Positions 23,865 through 31,523 of a stretch of DNA of 35,591 bases are shown here, in pieces (position 1 is the stretch's first letter; each line of letters starts with the position of its first letter). The notes under the pieces are model-generated. The model was not told the DNA's origin, ran no database searches, and worked only from the letters and a program-made list of their open reading frames with translations. A program made the translations under genes and the position numbers. The stretch comes from Burkholderia sp. Bp8992. GTDB lineage: Bacteria; Pseudomonadota; Gammaproteobacteria; Burkholderiales; Burkholderiaceae. Where the stretch lies: the NCBI RefSeq assembly GCF_003853705.1, contig NZ_QTQI01000048.1, positions 1-35,591 of the forward strand. The letters are read 5' to 3'.

Positions 23865-24941
23865 TTGAAGCTGCACACATTCGCGACCGACATCACCGAT
23901 CCGCGCGAGCGGGGCCGCCTGATCGGCGCGCGCTTCGCGCCGGCGATCCGCGAGACGGTCGCGCGCTATCTCGCGTTCTTCCCGAAGCTCGGCATCGATC
24001 CGCAGCGCGCGCGGGAGATCGGCGAAGCGAGCCTGGCCGCGCTCGACACATGGTGCCCGCGCCTGGCCGCCGAAGTCGAGTCGATCGCCGACGGCGTCGA
24101 CCTGCCGCGCTGGCAGCTCGCGTGCCTGAACGCGCGCACCGAGATTCTGGCGACCGCGCCCGCATCGGCCGAAGGCGAATGCTCGACGACCGTCTACGCG
24201 CCGGCCGGCCCGCACGCACCGCGCACGCTGCAGACGTGGGACTGGCACGACAGCCTCGCGCCGCAGGGGCTGCTGATGCAGTTCGCGACGCCGCAGGGCC
24301 GCACCGTCAAGCTGTTCACCGAATTCGGGATGCTCGCGAAGCTCGGTGTGAACGGCGCGGGGCTCGGGCTGCATTTCAACATCCTGCATCACGCGAGCGA
24401 CAACGACAGCGCGGGCGTGCCCGTGCATGCGATCGCACGGCGCCTGCTCGAAGACGCGACGACGGTGCAGGAGGCGATCGAACTCGCGCGCACCGCGCGC
24501 GTGAGCGCATCGACGGTGCTGACCGTGTTCACGCGGCACGACGCGCACCCGCGCGCGGCAAGCATCGAGCTGAGCCCGTCGGGTGTCGGCGTGGTCGTGC
24601 CGCGCCCGGACGGCTGGCTGCTGCATACGAATCACTTCCTCGATCACGCGTTGAGCGGCGGCGAATGCATGCCCGACAGCTCGACCACGCGCGAGCGCTT
24701 CGCGCACCTGAACGATGTCGTGACGGACATGACGAGCGCCGATGTGCGCGAACGCGCGGCGGCGATGTGCGGTGCGGCCGGCGACGCGGCCGTCGTGTGC
24801 TTCCACCCGGATCCGTCGATGCCGGACACCGAGCGCTGGGAAACGCTGCTGACCGTCGGCATCGATACCGACGCGTGCGCGCTCGACTACGTGGCCGGCA
24901 ATCCGCACGACCTCTCGCGCGACGGGTTCATGCGGTTCTGA
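23865..24941 (+). CDS. C45-family Ntn-hydrolase (acyl-coenzyme A:6-aminopenicillanic-acid-acyltransferase-like)
   Basis: A 358-residue member of the C45 peptidase/acyltransferase family, whose members self-cleave before a cysteine that becomes the N-terminal nucleophile. The predicted nucleophile is Cys106 in E-G-E-C-S-T-T-V-Y, followed by Q-T-W-D-W-H-D and F-T-E-F-G-M-L-A-K-L-G-V-N-G-A-G-L-G, the family core. Members hydrolyse or transfer acyl amides (penicillin acyltransferase, beta-alanyl-dopamine hydrolase). No signal peptide is seen. The start is a TTG at 23865, seven bases after a perfect AGGAGG. It is the third gene of the binding-protein unit and probably frees an amine from an acylated substrate; this is inference. 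Confidence 0.85.
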   Translation: MKLHTFATDITDPRERGRLIGARFAPAIRETVARYLAFFPKLGIDPQRAREIGEASLAALDTWCPRLAAEVESIADGVDLPRWQLACLNARTEILATAPASAEGECSTTVYAPAGPHAPRTLQTWDWHDSLAPQGLLMQFATPQGRTVKLFTEFGMLAKLGVNGAGLGLHFNILHHASDNDSAGVPVHAIARRLLEDATTVQEAIELARTARVSASTVLTVFTRHDAHPRAASIELSPSGVGVVVPRPDGWLLHTNHFLDHALSGGECMPDSSTTRERFAHLNDVVTDMTSADVRERAAAMCGAAGDAAVVCFHPDPSMPDTERWETLLTVGIDTDACALDYVAGNPHDLSRDGFMRF

Positions 24942-24964
24942 TGCGGCACGCGGGCAGTGGTCGA

Positions 24965-24994
24965 GCAGGGGCGGCACGCGTGTGCCGCCCCTGC
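24965..24994. terminator. Bidirectional terminator between C45 gene and MFS transporter 2
   Basis: A perfect 13-bp stem (24965-24977 with 24982-24994) with a GCGT loop lies between two convergent stop codons. There is no T tract in either direction. Confidence 0.65.
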
Positions 24995-24999
24995 GGCGC

Positions 25000-26379
25000 T
25001 CATGCGTCGATGCGTTCGACCTTGCCGACGAGCAACCCGTACGACAGGCTGCCCGCGAGCGCCATCGCGGCGATGTAGGTGATCGCGCGCGAGAAGTCCG
25101 CGCCGTCGACCAGCAACCCGATCACGATCGGCGTCGCGATCGCGGACAGGTTGCCGATCAGGTTGAACACACCGCCCGTGAGGCCGAGCAGCCGCGCGGG
25201 CGCGAGCCCCGACACGAGCGACCACGTGATGGACGCGAAGCCGTTGCCGAAGAACGCGATCGTCATGAACGCGATCACCCAGCCGGTGGACGTCACGTAG
25301 TTCGCGCCGATGATGCAGGTCGAGATCAGCAGCCCCGAGATGATCGGCAGCTTGCGCGCGAAGCCCTGCGAGGCGCCGCGGCGCATCAGCCAGTCCGACA
25401 GCACGCCCGAGCACAGCACGCCGACGAACGCGGCGAGGAACGGCAGCGACGCGAGGAAGCCCGACTTGATGAAATCCATCCCGCGATACTTGACGAGGTA
25501 GGTCGGGAACCACGTGAGGAAGAACCACAGCGTCGAGTTCAGTGCGAACTGGCCGAGGTAGATGCCCCACAGCTTGCGCCGGCCGAGCACGACGCCGAGG
25601 TCGCGCCACGTCGACGGCGCGCGTTCGCTGCGCGCCGCGACGCGGTCCTCGAGATCGACGAGGCCGCCGCCGTCGCGGATCAGCGCGATCTCGGCCGCGT
25701 TGACGCCGCGAAACGCGCGCGGCTCGCGATACACCGCATACCAGACCGCGGCCCACGCGATGCCGGCGAGGCCCGTCGCGACGAACACCATGTGCCAGCC
25801 GAGATGCACCTGCAGCCACGCGAGCACCGGCGTGAGGAACGCGAGGCCGACGAACTGGCCCGACGTGTAGCCGCCGATCGCGCTTGCGCGTTCGCGGGTC
25901 GGGAACCACGTCGTGACCACGCGGTTGTTGATCGGGTAGGCCGGCGCTTCCAGCGCACCGACCGCGAGACGCAGCACGATCAGCCCGACGAACGAGCCCG
26001 CGAAGCCGAGCAACAGCGTCGCGGCCGACCACAGTGCGAGTGCGCCCGCATACAGCACGCGCGGCGACACCTTGTCGACGAGCCAGCCGCCCGGGATCTG
26101 CATCAGCGCATAGGTCCAGCCGAATGCGGAGAACACGAGGCCCGCGCGGACGGGATCGATGTTCAGTTCCTTGAACAGCGCGGGCGCGGCGATCGACAGG
26201 TTGCTGCGGTCGAGATAGTTGATCACGACCGTGACGAACAGCAGCGCGAGAATCAGCAGGCGCTTGCGGCTCGGTGGCGTGGTCGCGGCCGGGCGGACGG
26301 CGGATTCGGGGGCGGTACGGTCGTGCGCGGTCGAGCGCTCGGGCAGGTTCGCGTGGGTGCGTGACGCGGATTGGGCCAC
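25000..26379 (-). CDS. MFS transporter 2 (anion:cation symporter / GudP-like)
   Basis: A 459-residue, 12-helix transporter. The first helix ends in I-N-Y-L-D-R-S-N-L-S-I-A-A-P, the signature of the anion:cation symporter family (hexarate, galactonate and phthalate carriers). W-x-x-R-E-R-A-S-A-I-G follows in the loop before helix 5. These import organic anions with protons. An N-terminal cytoplasmic tail of about 38 residues is present. The start is a GTG at 26379 with AGGAG seven bases upstream. It converges with the C45 gene. I infer uptake of a carboxylated substrate linked to the neighbouring catabolic genes, but it lacks the shared 26-bp element. Confidence 0.88.
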   Translation of the reverse strand: MAQSASRTHANLPERSTAHDRTAPESAVRPAATTPPSRKRLLILALLFVTVVINYLDRSNLSIAAPALFKELNIDPVRAGLVFSAFGWTYALMQIPGGWLVDKVSPRVLYAGALALWSAATLLLGFAGSFVGLIVLRLAVGALEAPAYPINNRVVTTWFPTRERASAIGGYTSGQFVGLAFLTPVLAWLQVHLGWHMVFVATGLAGIAWAAVWYAVYREPRAFRGVNAAEIALIRDGGGLVDLEDRVAARSERAPSTWRDLGVVLGRRKLWGIYLGQFALNSTLWFFLTWFPTYLVKYRGMDFIKSGFLASLPFLAAFVGVLCSGVLSDWLMRRGASQGFARKLPIISGLLISTCIIGANYVTSTGWVIAFMTIAFFGNGFASITWSLVSGLAPARLLGLTGGVFNLIGNLSAIATPIVIGLLVDGADFSRAITYIAAMALAGSLSYGLLVGKVERIDA

Positions 26380-26536
26380 GGTTGTCTCCTGTGTTCTGTG
26401 CCCGGCCGGCGCTCGCGAGCGGGGCGGCCGAATCGAAGGGCGTTGGGGCGAACGTTAGAGCCGTGAGGTGACGTGCGTCAACATTTGAACAGGCATCCCT
26501 ATTAATGGGACGCCGAGCGTTCAATATGTGGGAGAG

Positions 26537-26560
26537 GCGCTGGCAAGCTTATGCCAGCGC
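26537..26560 (-). terminator. Hairpin downstream of the LCAT-like gene
   Basis: A perfect 9-bp stem (26537-26545 with 26552-26560) and 6-base loop lie 24 bp after the stop of the LCAT-like gene. The minus-strand tail is pyrimidine-rich (CTCTCCC) rather than a T run. Confidence 0.5.
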
Positions 26561-26583
26561 GTTATCGCCTCAGCGTGTGGGCG

Positions 26584-28680
26584 CTACTTTCTTCTGCAGT
26601 AGTCGTCCGAGTCGAAGCAGAAGAGCACACCCGCCCTGTCGTTGCACGGCTGTTTCAGTGCGTTGCTGGCAAAGGTGTCGTACGCAGCGGCGGTCTTCAG
26701 TAACGGCGATGCGGATTGGCAATACCCTGCTTCGTAGAGCGCTCGTGCCTTGGTGGCCGTGAGTTGATCGGTCAGCGCGGCGAGCTTGGGTCTTTCGACA
26801 GGGGATTTTGCTTGAATACTGTGGCTGGCGTCGATCGCCAGTTCCAGCGAATTGGCGGCCGATAGCCAGTCCTTTTGTTCGGCGAGCGCGATCCCTTTTT
26901 GCCCTTGAGCAAAGACGAAATCCGGATTTGTTTTGTCGAGTGTACGCGCCGCCCCGTCGAAATTGATCACGGCCGCAAGTGTCTTGAGCTGCGGCGGCTT
27001 GGCCCTGATGTTCGCCAGCGCGGCATCGAGAGTGTTGGCGCATGGTCGTGCCGCGCAGACGAGTGCGTTGAAGCGATTTGCGGTGTCGACGGCGAACTGC
27101 GTCGACGCGTCGGGCTGAATCGATGAGTTGGAACCCGTGCTTGCGGGCGACAGCGCTGTCTGAACCGCGGATGCGTCGATCCTTGAGCCTCCTGCGGCGA
27201 CATAGGCCGAAATCCATTGTGGATGCCCGGCGCTCTCGTTCGCCATTGTCGTGGCGATGAGCGTGTCGAGTATGTTTGGTAGATGCGTGTCGAAGAAGTC
27301 GCTTTGGAAGAATGAATCGGCAGGCAGGTCGCCATGAGGGCTCAACAGACCATGGGTATAAGAAAACATGTCTTGCGGCGCGGATGCGAGGTTTGCACTC
27401 GTGATCGGAACGCGACCGTCGCCCTGCACGGTTTCCCAGCCGTCCTTGCTGCGACTGGATTGTCCGAGAATTGTCGTCTGATGCTCATCGACCAGCGTTT
27501 CGCGCTGGTTAGGAACCTCGTAGAAGATCGAGTAGTAAAGCCAGACGGGGACATTGAGTCGGTCGGCATCAAAGCGACTGCGAAAATCGCGTGCTTTAGC
27601 GAGTACGTCCTTGTATTGCGGAGGCAGCGGGTAGTCGCCGAGCAGACTGTGTCCGACCGGGAGTGCCCAGAACGCAGGATCGTAATAGCTGACGTTCTTA
27701 GTGTCCGCCATATCCCGACCCGGGCGTGGGACATGGAGGCAAATGAAATCCGCAGCGCGATCAGATGGGCGAGGGGTGAGTTCGATTGCGCCCGGCCAGG
27801 TTAGTATGAGCGGGCGAACACTCTGCGTGAGCTCCGAGGTTACGTTATTGGTGACGTTGGATTTGATCGTCTTGAGGAGCGTCGCAAATCCTTCGGACAG
27901 CATGGGGCGAGGCTGGTCATCTGCGGCGACCTTGTCTCCCACCGTCGGCTGCACATAGCCCTGTTCGATCATACGGACGATTTCGCAACTTCCGACCAGC
28001 GGAGAGCCGAGCGTGACGAGTTGCATCAACTGATGCTTCGGCGCGGCGTCGTGCGCGTGCTGCATGGCCCATTGCCATGAGACGAGTCCGCCCATGCTGT
28101 GCGCGACAATGATGATGCGACTGGTTCGCGGCAAGCTGTTGATACATCGATCCAGTTCCTGTGCGCCTGCCCGGATATCTCGACGCCAGTCGTAACCGCA
28201 GGCCAGAAACTGGACATGCAGATCGCTCGTGGCTTGCTTCATCTGTCGAAGTGCCTTGCCATAGAAATCCATACCCGCCATGCCTTCAAGGACAGTGGAC
28301 CGGATGGCGCTACTGGCATTCTCGTCGATGAGTGCTGGCGGCAGGGCAAGTTGTTTGATGAAATCGTCGTAGTGCGTCGCTAGATAGGGCAGACTCATGT
28401 TGCCCCAGATCATCTTCTGGTTGGCAGTATCTTCGAGCGCCGAGCCCAGAATTCCTGGAACGAACACGACGGCAAGCGAAGACGCGACACTGTCGAGTTC
28501 GGTCGCAAGAGCGGCATCGTTTTTTGCTGCATTTTTGAATGCAATGACCGCGGAAGTTGCATTAATCGGATTCGTGATCGCTGTTTTGGTGAACGGGATG
28601 TAACTTAGATCGGCTGCCGGGGCGATAGTCGAAAGTACGCAAAGGATCACCGCGATCAGTGCCGCTTCGATATTGCGCAT
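26584..28680 (-). CDS. Secreted LCAT-fold lipase/acyltransferase
   Basis: A 698-residue alpha/beta hydrolase. A Sec signal (about 1-23, ending A-P-A-A-D) precedes F-V-P-G-I-L-G-S-A-L-E-D (oxyanion region, 73-84), G-Y-D-W-R-R-D (162-168, the LCAT Y-D-W-R signature), A-H-S-M-G-G (nucleophile Ser195), G-D-G-R-V-P (Asp421) and S-P-H-G-D-L-P (His449). These form a complete lecithin:cholesterol acyltransferase-type triad, so phospholipase A or acyltransferase activity is likely, outside the cytoplasm. The last ~200 residues are helical with a TPR-like stretch. The ATG at 28680 follows AAGGGGA. GC is much lower than in neighbours (30-31 of 60 bases in two sampled rows), suggesting recent acquisition. 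Single-gene unit. Confidence 0.82.
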   Translation of the reverse strand: MRNIEAALIAVILCVLSTIAPAADLSYIPFTKTAITNPINATSAVIAFKNAAKNDAALATELDSVASSLAVVFVPGILGSALEDTANQKMIWGNMSLPYLATHYDDFIKQLALPPALIDENASSAIRSTVLEGMAGMDFYGKALRQMKQATSDLHVQFLACGYDWRRDIRAGAQELDRCINSLPRTSRIIIVAHSMGGLVSWQWAMQHAHDAAPKHQLMQLVTLGSPLVGSCEIVRMIEQGYVQPTVGDKVAADDQPRPMLSEGFATLLKTIKSNVTNNVTSELTQSVRPLILTWPGAIELTPRPSDRAADFICLHVPRPGRDMADTKNVSYYDPAFWALPVGHSLLGDYPLPPQYKDVLAKARDFRSRFDADRLNVPVWLYYSIFYEVPNQRETLVDEHQTTILGQSSRSKDGWETVQGDGRVPITSANLASAPQDMFSYTHGLLSPHGDLPADSFFQSDFFDTHLPNILDTLIATTMANESAGHPQWISAYVAAGGSRIDASAVQTALSPASTGSNSSIQPDASTQFAVDTANRFNALVCAARPCANTLDAALANIRAKPPQLKTLAAVINFDGAARTLDKTNPDFVFAQGQKGIALAEQKDWLSAANSLELAIDASHSIQAKSPVERPKLAALTDQLTATKARALYEAGYCQSASPLLKTAAAYDTFASNALKQPCNDRAGVLFCFDSDDYCRRK

Positions 28681-29059
28681 GGCAAGTCCCCTTGGTCTCA
28701 AGCCGCTTGTGTGATTCTTTTCAGTCTTTGTCGAAGCCTATCGATTCTGTATTTCTAGTCCGCTTCTGCCGAACCCTGAGGCAGGCCAATCGTTTCGGAT
28801 CGATTTGTGGGTCTTGCCTTCACGACAATCCCTCGTGATTCGAGCCATCTCCCGGGCTGCACGACAAAGCGAATATTTACTGATATAGAAGAACATCGCA
28901 TCTGGCGCAACCCGTTATTTTCCCGGGGAGGCGAACGCGCTCGCGACATGTCGGCCGACGTGTGTTCGGTACAGCCGAGTGCGTTCTGTAAAAATGTTTC
29001 TTTCTGTACCTGTTTAAATTTCTCTGGGTCGATCGGGGATTTTCGTCTCTTATCGCGAT
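28681..29059. other. AT-rich gene-poor stretch
   Basis: About 380 bp with no gene I can support. One 60-base row counted by hand (28861-28920) has only 24 G+C, far below the window norm. Open frames exist on both strands (28755-29141 minus, 28807-29259 plus), but neither shows a recognisable domain or ribosome site. It should hold the promoter of the LCAT-like gene at its left end. It is probably part of an acquired segment whose right boundary lies at or near the truncated SH3 gene. Confidence 0.5.
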
Positions 29060-29263
29060 TCAGTTTCCCATCGCTTCCTTCACGCCGACCCAGCCCTGCA
29101 CGGCACCGGCGTGCGGATTGCGATACCGCACCTTCAGCCACTGGAAATCGTCGCTCGCGTCGATCACCTCCACCGTGTCGCCCGCGACCACATGGCGGCG
29201 CGTGGACGCATCGGTCATCGCGTCGTGCAGCGGCAGGCGTGCCGGGCGCCGCCGGGTAGCCAC
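29060..29263 (-). pseudogene. C-terminal remnant of an SH3-domain protein
   Basis: About 67 codons ending in a good bacterial SH3-like domain: V-V-A-G-D-T-V-E-V-I-D, then W-L-K-V-R-Y, then G-W-V-G. The expected signal peptide or upstream region is missing. A GTG at 29263 is in frame but has no ribosome site, and the preceding frame is not protein-like. It adjoins the AT-rich stretch on its downstream side. I read it as a decayed or truncated cell-wall-binding protein gene; a very short functional gene is not excluded. Confidence 0.5.
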
Positions 29264-29349
29264 GATACCAGTACCGTTACTCGCCTTGTTGCGGATCCTC
29301 GCGAACGCAAGAATGCCCGTTCCGATCCTGCTCACTGGTGAGTTGCTCA

Positions 29350-29904
29350 ATGAAAATGAAAACATTCGAAGCCGGTTTCGCCCTCTGTGCAGTGCTGATC
29401 GCCGTCGGCACGGCGCGCGCCGCGGGCTTCTCGATCGATAGCGCGGAACTGGCCGGTCGCACGTTCGCTGATGCACATGTGTCCGACAGTTTCGGGTGTC
29501 ACGGCAACAACGTTTCGCCGTCCATCCAATGGCGCGGTGAGCCCGAGGGGACGCAAAGCTACCTGCTGACGATGTTCGATGCCGACGCACCGACCGGATC
29601 GGGGTTCTGGCATTGGGTCGTTGCCAACATACCGGTGTCGGCTCACGGCATCGCGCTCGGTGCGGGCAATGATACTTCCCGGCTGCCGGCGGGCGCCGTC
29701 CTGATGAAGAACGACACAGGCCACGCCGGCTATCTTGGTCCGTGCCCGCCGCAGGGCGACACACATCGCTACGTCATCACGCTGACCGCGCTCAAGGTGG
29801 CGAAGCTGCCGGTCGAGCGTGACGCGACGCCGGCGGTCGTCGGCTTCGCCGCGCACGATCATCAGCTTGCAAAAGCGACGATGATCGTTCGAATGAGCCG
29901 TTAG
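29350..29904 (+). CDS. Exported YbhB/YbcL-family (PEBP-like) protein
   Basis: A 184-residue protein with a Sec signal (M-K-M-K-T-F, hydrophobic core, A-R-A-A-G cleavage region near residue 21). The PEBP fold motifs are clear: D-x-D-A-P-T-G-S-G-F-W-H-W-V-V-A-N-I-P and the ligand-site loop G-P-C-P-P-Q-G-D-T-H-R-Y. E. coli YbhB and YbcL are the closest known types; YbcL of uropathogenic strains modulates neutrophil migration, while most homologues have no assigned role. The start at 29350 is preceded by GGTGAG. The stop overlaps that of the convergent hypothetical gene by three bases. Confidence 0.9.
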   Translation: MKMKTFEAGFALCAVLIAVGTARAAGFSIDSAELAGRTFADAHVSDSFGCHGNNVSPSIQWRGEPEGTQSYLLTMFDADAPTGSGFWHWVVANIPVSAHGIALGAGNDTSRLPAGAVLMKNDTGHAGYLGPCPPQGDTHRYVITLTALKVAKLPVERDATPAVVGFAAHDHQLAKATMIVRMSR

Positions 29905-30269
29905 CCGCCCGTGCTGTCGTCGCGAACCCCGCTCTTGCCGACGAAGATCTCCTTCAGCGCGGCGCGCAGCTTGACCGGATCGTACTGGCCCGGCGCGAGA
30001 TGGATCACGTAGCGCGTCTGGCCGTCGAGCCGCGCGGCAACGGCGGGCTCGAGCTCGACGTCGATCATGGTGTCCGTGAGGCGTACAGACAGATCCTTGA
30101 CGCTCGTATTGATCTGGTCGTGCACCATCACTTCGATCAGCGCGTCCTCAGGGAAGCGCAACAGCGAGAAGCAATAGTTCTGCTCCGCATCGTGACAATA
30201 GATGTTGGCGAAGCTTTCGTCGTCGTCGAGATCGGACGTCGCCGCGCCGACGGTGGCGTGAAGTTCCAT
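29901..30269 (-). CDS. Conserved hypothetical protein
   Basis: A 122-residue acidic, soluble protein without signal or membrane segment. It has a good ribosome site (CAGGAA) before the ATG at 30269 and gene-like codon use. The sequence looks like a single alpha/beta domain: D-D-D-E-S-F-A-N-I-Y-C, Y-C-F-S-L-L-R-F, L-S-V-R-L-T-D. I do not recognise a family. It lies 31 bp after the HxlR regulator on the same strand, so the two may be co-transcribed. Confidence 0.75.
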   Translation of the reverse strand: MELHATVGAATSDLDDDESFANIYCHDAEQNYCFSLLRFPEDALIEVMVHDQINTSVKDLSVRLTDTMIDVELEPAVAARLDGQTRYVIHLAPGQYDPVKLRAALKEIFVGKSGVRDDSTGG

Positions 30270-30300
30270 GAATGTGGATTCCTGCGTAAGAGAGTAGGAG

Positions 30301-30693
30301 TTATCGGTTTGAATGGAGGGCCGTTTCGATCGCGGCTGCCGCTCCCGGTGTCACGTCGGTGTCGCACGACGCATCGGCATCGCGTGCCTTCAGCCACAGC
30401 CCGAATTCGCGCATCACGTCGACGACGGGCCGCAGCCGGTCGCCGTCGGCGGTCAGCTCGTACTCGACCCGCACCGGCACTTCCGGATACACGGTTCGCA
30501 ATACGAGCCCCGCGTCTTCCAGCGCGCGCAGGTCGAGCGTCAGCATGCGCTGCGAGATGCCCGGCATGTCGCGGCGCAGGTCGCTGAAGCGTCGCGGCCC
30601 GTCGAGCAGATACGACACCAGCAGCAGCCGCCAGCGGCCGCCGAGCAGGCGCATCGCTTCTTCGACGGAACATCCTGTCGCACTCGTTTTCAT
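30301..30693 (-). CDS. HxlR-family transcriptional regulator
   Basis: A 130-residue winged-helix regulator. The N-terminal Cys8 in G-C-S-V-E-E-A-M, L-L-G-G-R-W-R-L-L-L and F-S-D-L-R-R-D-M-P-G-I-S-Q-R-M-L-T-L-D-L-R are HxlR family landmarks. Members often sense electrophiles or oxidants through that N-terminal cysteine. It is divergent from a glutathione transferase gene, and a dyad lies between them at 30720-30738, so I infer control of the transferase and of itself. Confidence 0.9.
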   Translation of the reverse strand: MKTSATGCSVEEAMRLLGGRWRLLLVSYLLDGPRRFSDLRRDMPGISQRMLTLDLRALEDAGLVLRTVYPEVPVRVEYELTADGDRLRPVVDVMREFGLWLKARDADASCDTDVTPGAAAAIETALHSNR

Positions 30694-30719
30694 CGTGCTC
30701 GATCCTGGTCGGTAAATTT

Positions 30720-30738
30720 TTTGTGACTACGGCACAAA
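30720..30738. promoter_or_regulatory. Dyad between hxlR-type gene and glutathione transferase gene
   Basis: TTTGTG and CACAAA arms flank a 7-bp centre, immediately after an AAATTTT run. The spacing and position 27 bp from the regulator start fit an HxlR operator that could control both divergent genes. Confidence 0.45.
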
Positions 30739-30829
30739 CGACTGCCGTCTTCTCAGCCGTGTGCCGATGCGAGATATTAGCGCCCGCGTCGCGGCGAATC
30801 GATACATGGACAACTCACGAAGGAAACAC

Positions 30830-31462
30830 ATGAAGCTCTATCACGCTCCCGGCAGCTGTTCGCAGACGATCTGCATCGTGCTGCGCGAAGGCGGCATCGA
30901 CGCGGAGATCGTCAAGGTCGACGCGCGCAAGCATGTCGTCGAAGACGGCCGCAACTACTACGACGTGACCGAACTCGGCTACGTGCCGCTGCTCGAACTC
31001 GACGACGGCACGGTGCTGCGCGAAGGGCCGGTGATCGCGCAGTATCTCGCGGACCAGCGCCCGGAAGCCGCGCTCGCGCCGGCCTACGGCACGCTCGCGC
31101 GCTACCGGCTGATGGAATGGCTCAACTTCCTCGGCACCGAGATCCACAAGGGTTTCATCCCGCTGCTGTATGCCGTGCAGGCGGGGAAGTACGTCGACCC
31201 GGCGAGAACGAAGCTCGACAGCCGCTTCGCATGGATCGACCGCCAGCTCGACGGCCGGACGTTCCTGACGGGCGATACGTTCACGGTCGCCGACGCGTAT
31301 CTGTTCGCGCTCACCGGGTGGGGCAAGGCCGACTGGATGCGCTCGGTGTACCACGCGGATATCGACCTGACCCGGTACGGGCACCTGCGTGCGTGGTACG
31401 AGCGGGTGCGCGCGCGGCCGGCGGTGCGGGCCGTGCTGGAGGTGGACGAGCGACTGGCATAG
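30830..31462 (+). CDS. Glutathione S-transferase, beta class (GstA-like)
   Basis: A 210-residue GST. The N-terminal thioredoxin-like domain begins M-K-L-Y-H-A-P-G-S-C-S, with the beta-class Cys10, followed by G-Y-V-P-L-L-E-L-D-D-G and the E-G-P-V-I-A-Q-Y-L glutathione site. The helical domain has G-D-T-F-T-V-A-D-A-Y-L-F, the conserved N-capping motif. It conjugates glutathione to electrophiles in the cytoplasm. AAGGA precedes the ATG at 30830; a longer in-frame start at 30761 lacks support. It is divergent from the HxlR regulator. Confidence 0.92.
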   Translation: MKLYHAPGSCSQTICIVLREGGIDAEIVKVDARKHVVEDGRNYYDVTELGYVPLLELDDGTVLREGPVIAQYLADQRPEAALAPAYGTLARYRLMEWLNFLGTEIHKGFIPLLYAVQAGKYVDPARTKLDSRFAWIDRQLDGRTFLTGDTFTVADAYLFALTGWGKADWMRSVYHADIDLTRYGHLRAWYERVRARPAVRAVLEVDERLA

Positions 31463-31469
31463 CGATCCA

Positions 31470-31516
31470 CCATCATTTCAACAATACTTGAAATATCGAA
31501 ATGATGGCGCTATCCT
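31470..31516 (+). promoter_or_regulatory. arsR promoter with nested operator dyads
   Basis: An outer perfect 10-bp dyad (31470-31479 with 31498-31507) encloses an inner one, TTTCAA (31476-31481) with TTGAAA (31488-31493). The inner TTGAAA also serves as a -35 box, 17 bp before a -10 TATCCT at 31511-31516. A repressor bound here would block RNA polymerase. Transcription is predicted to start about 31523, one base before the arsR ATG. Confidence 0.75.
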
Positions 31517-31523
31517 TCGCGCC

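Noticed and set aside
26493-26512. Possible fourth copy of the shared operator upstream of MFS transporter 2 (GTCCC...GGGATGCC on the minus strand)
   Set aside because: The spacer is 7 bp instead of 10, the right half-site differs, and there is no TAnnnT hexamer at the fixed distance.
28755-29141. 128-codon minus-strand frame in the AT-rich stretch
   Set aside because: No domain, no ribosome site, overlaps the SH3 remnant in another frame; could be real only if conserved elsewhere.
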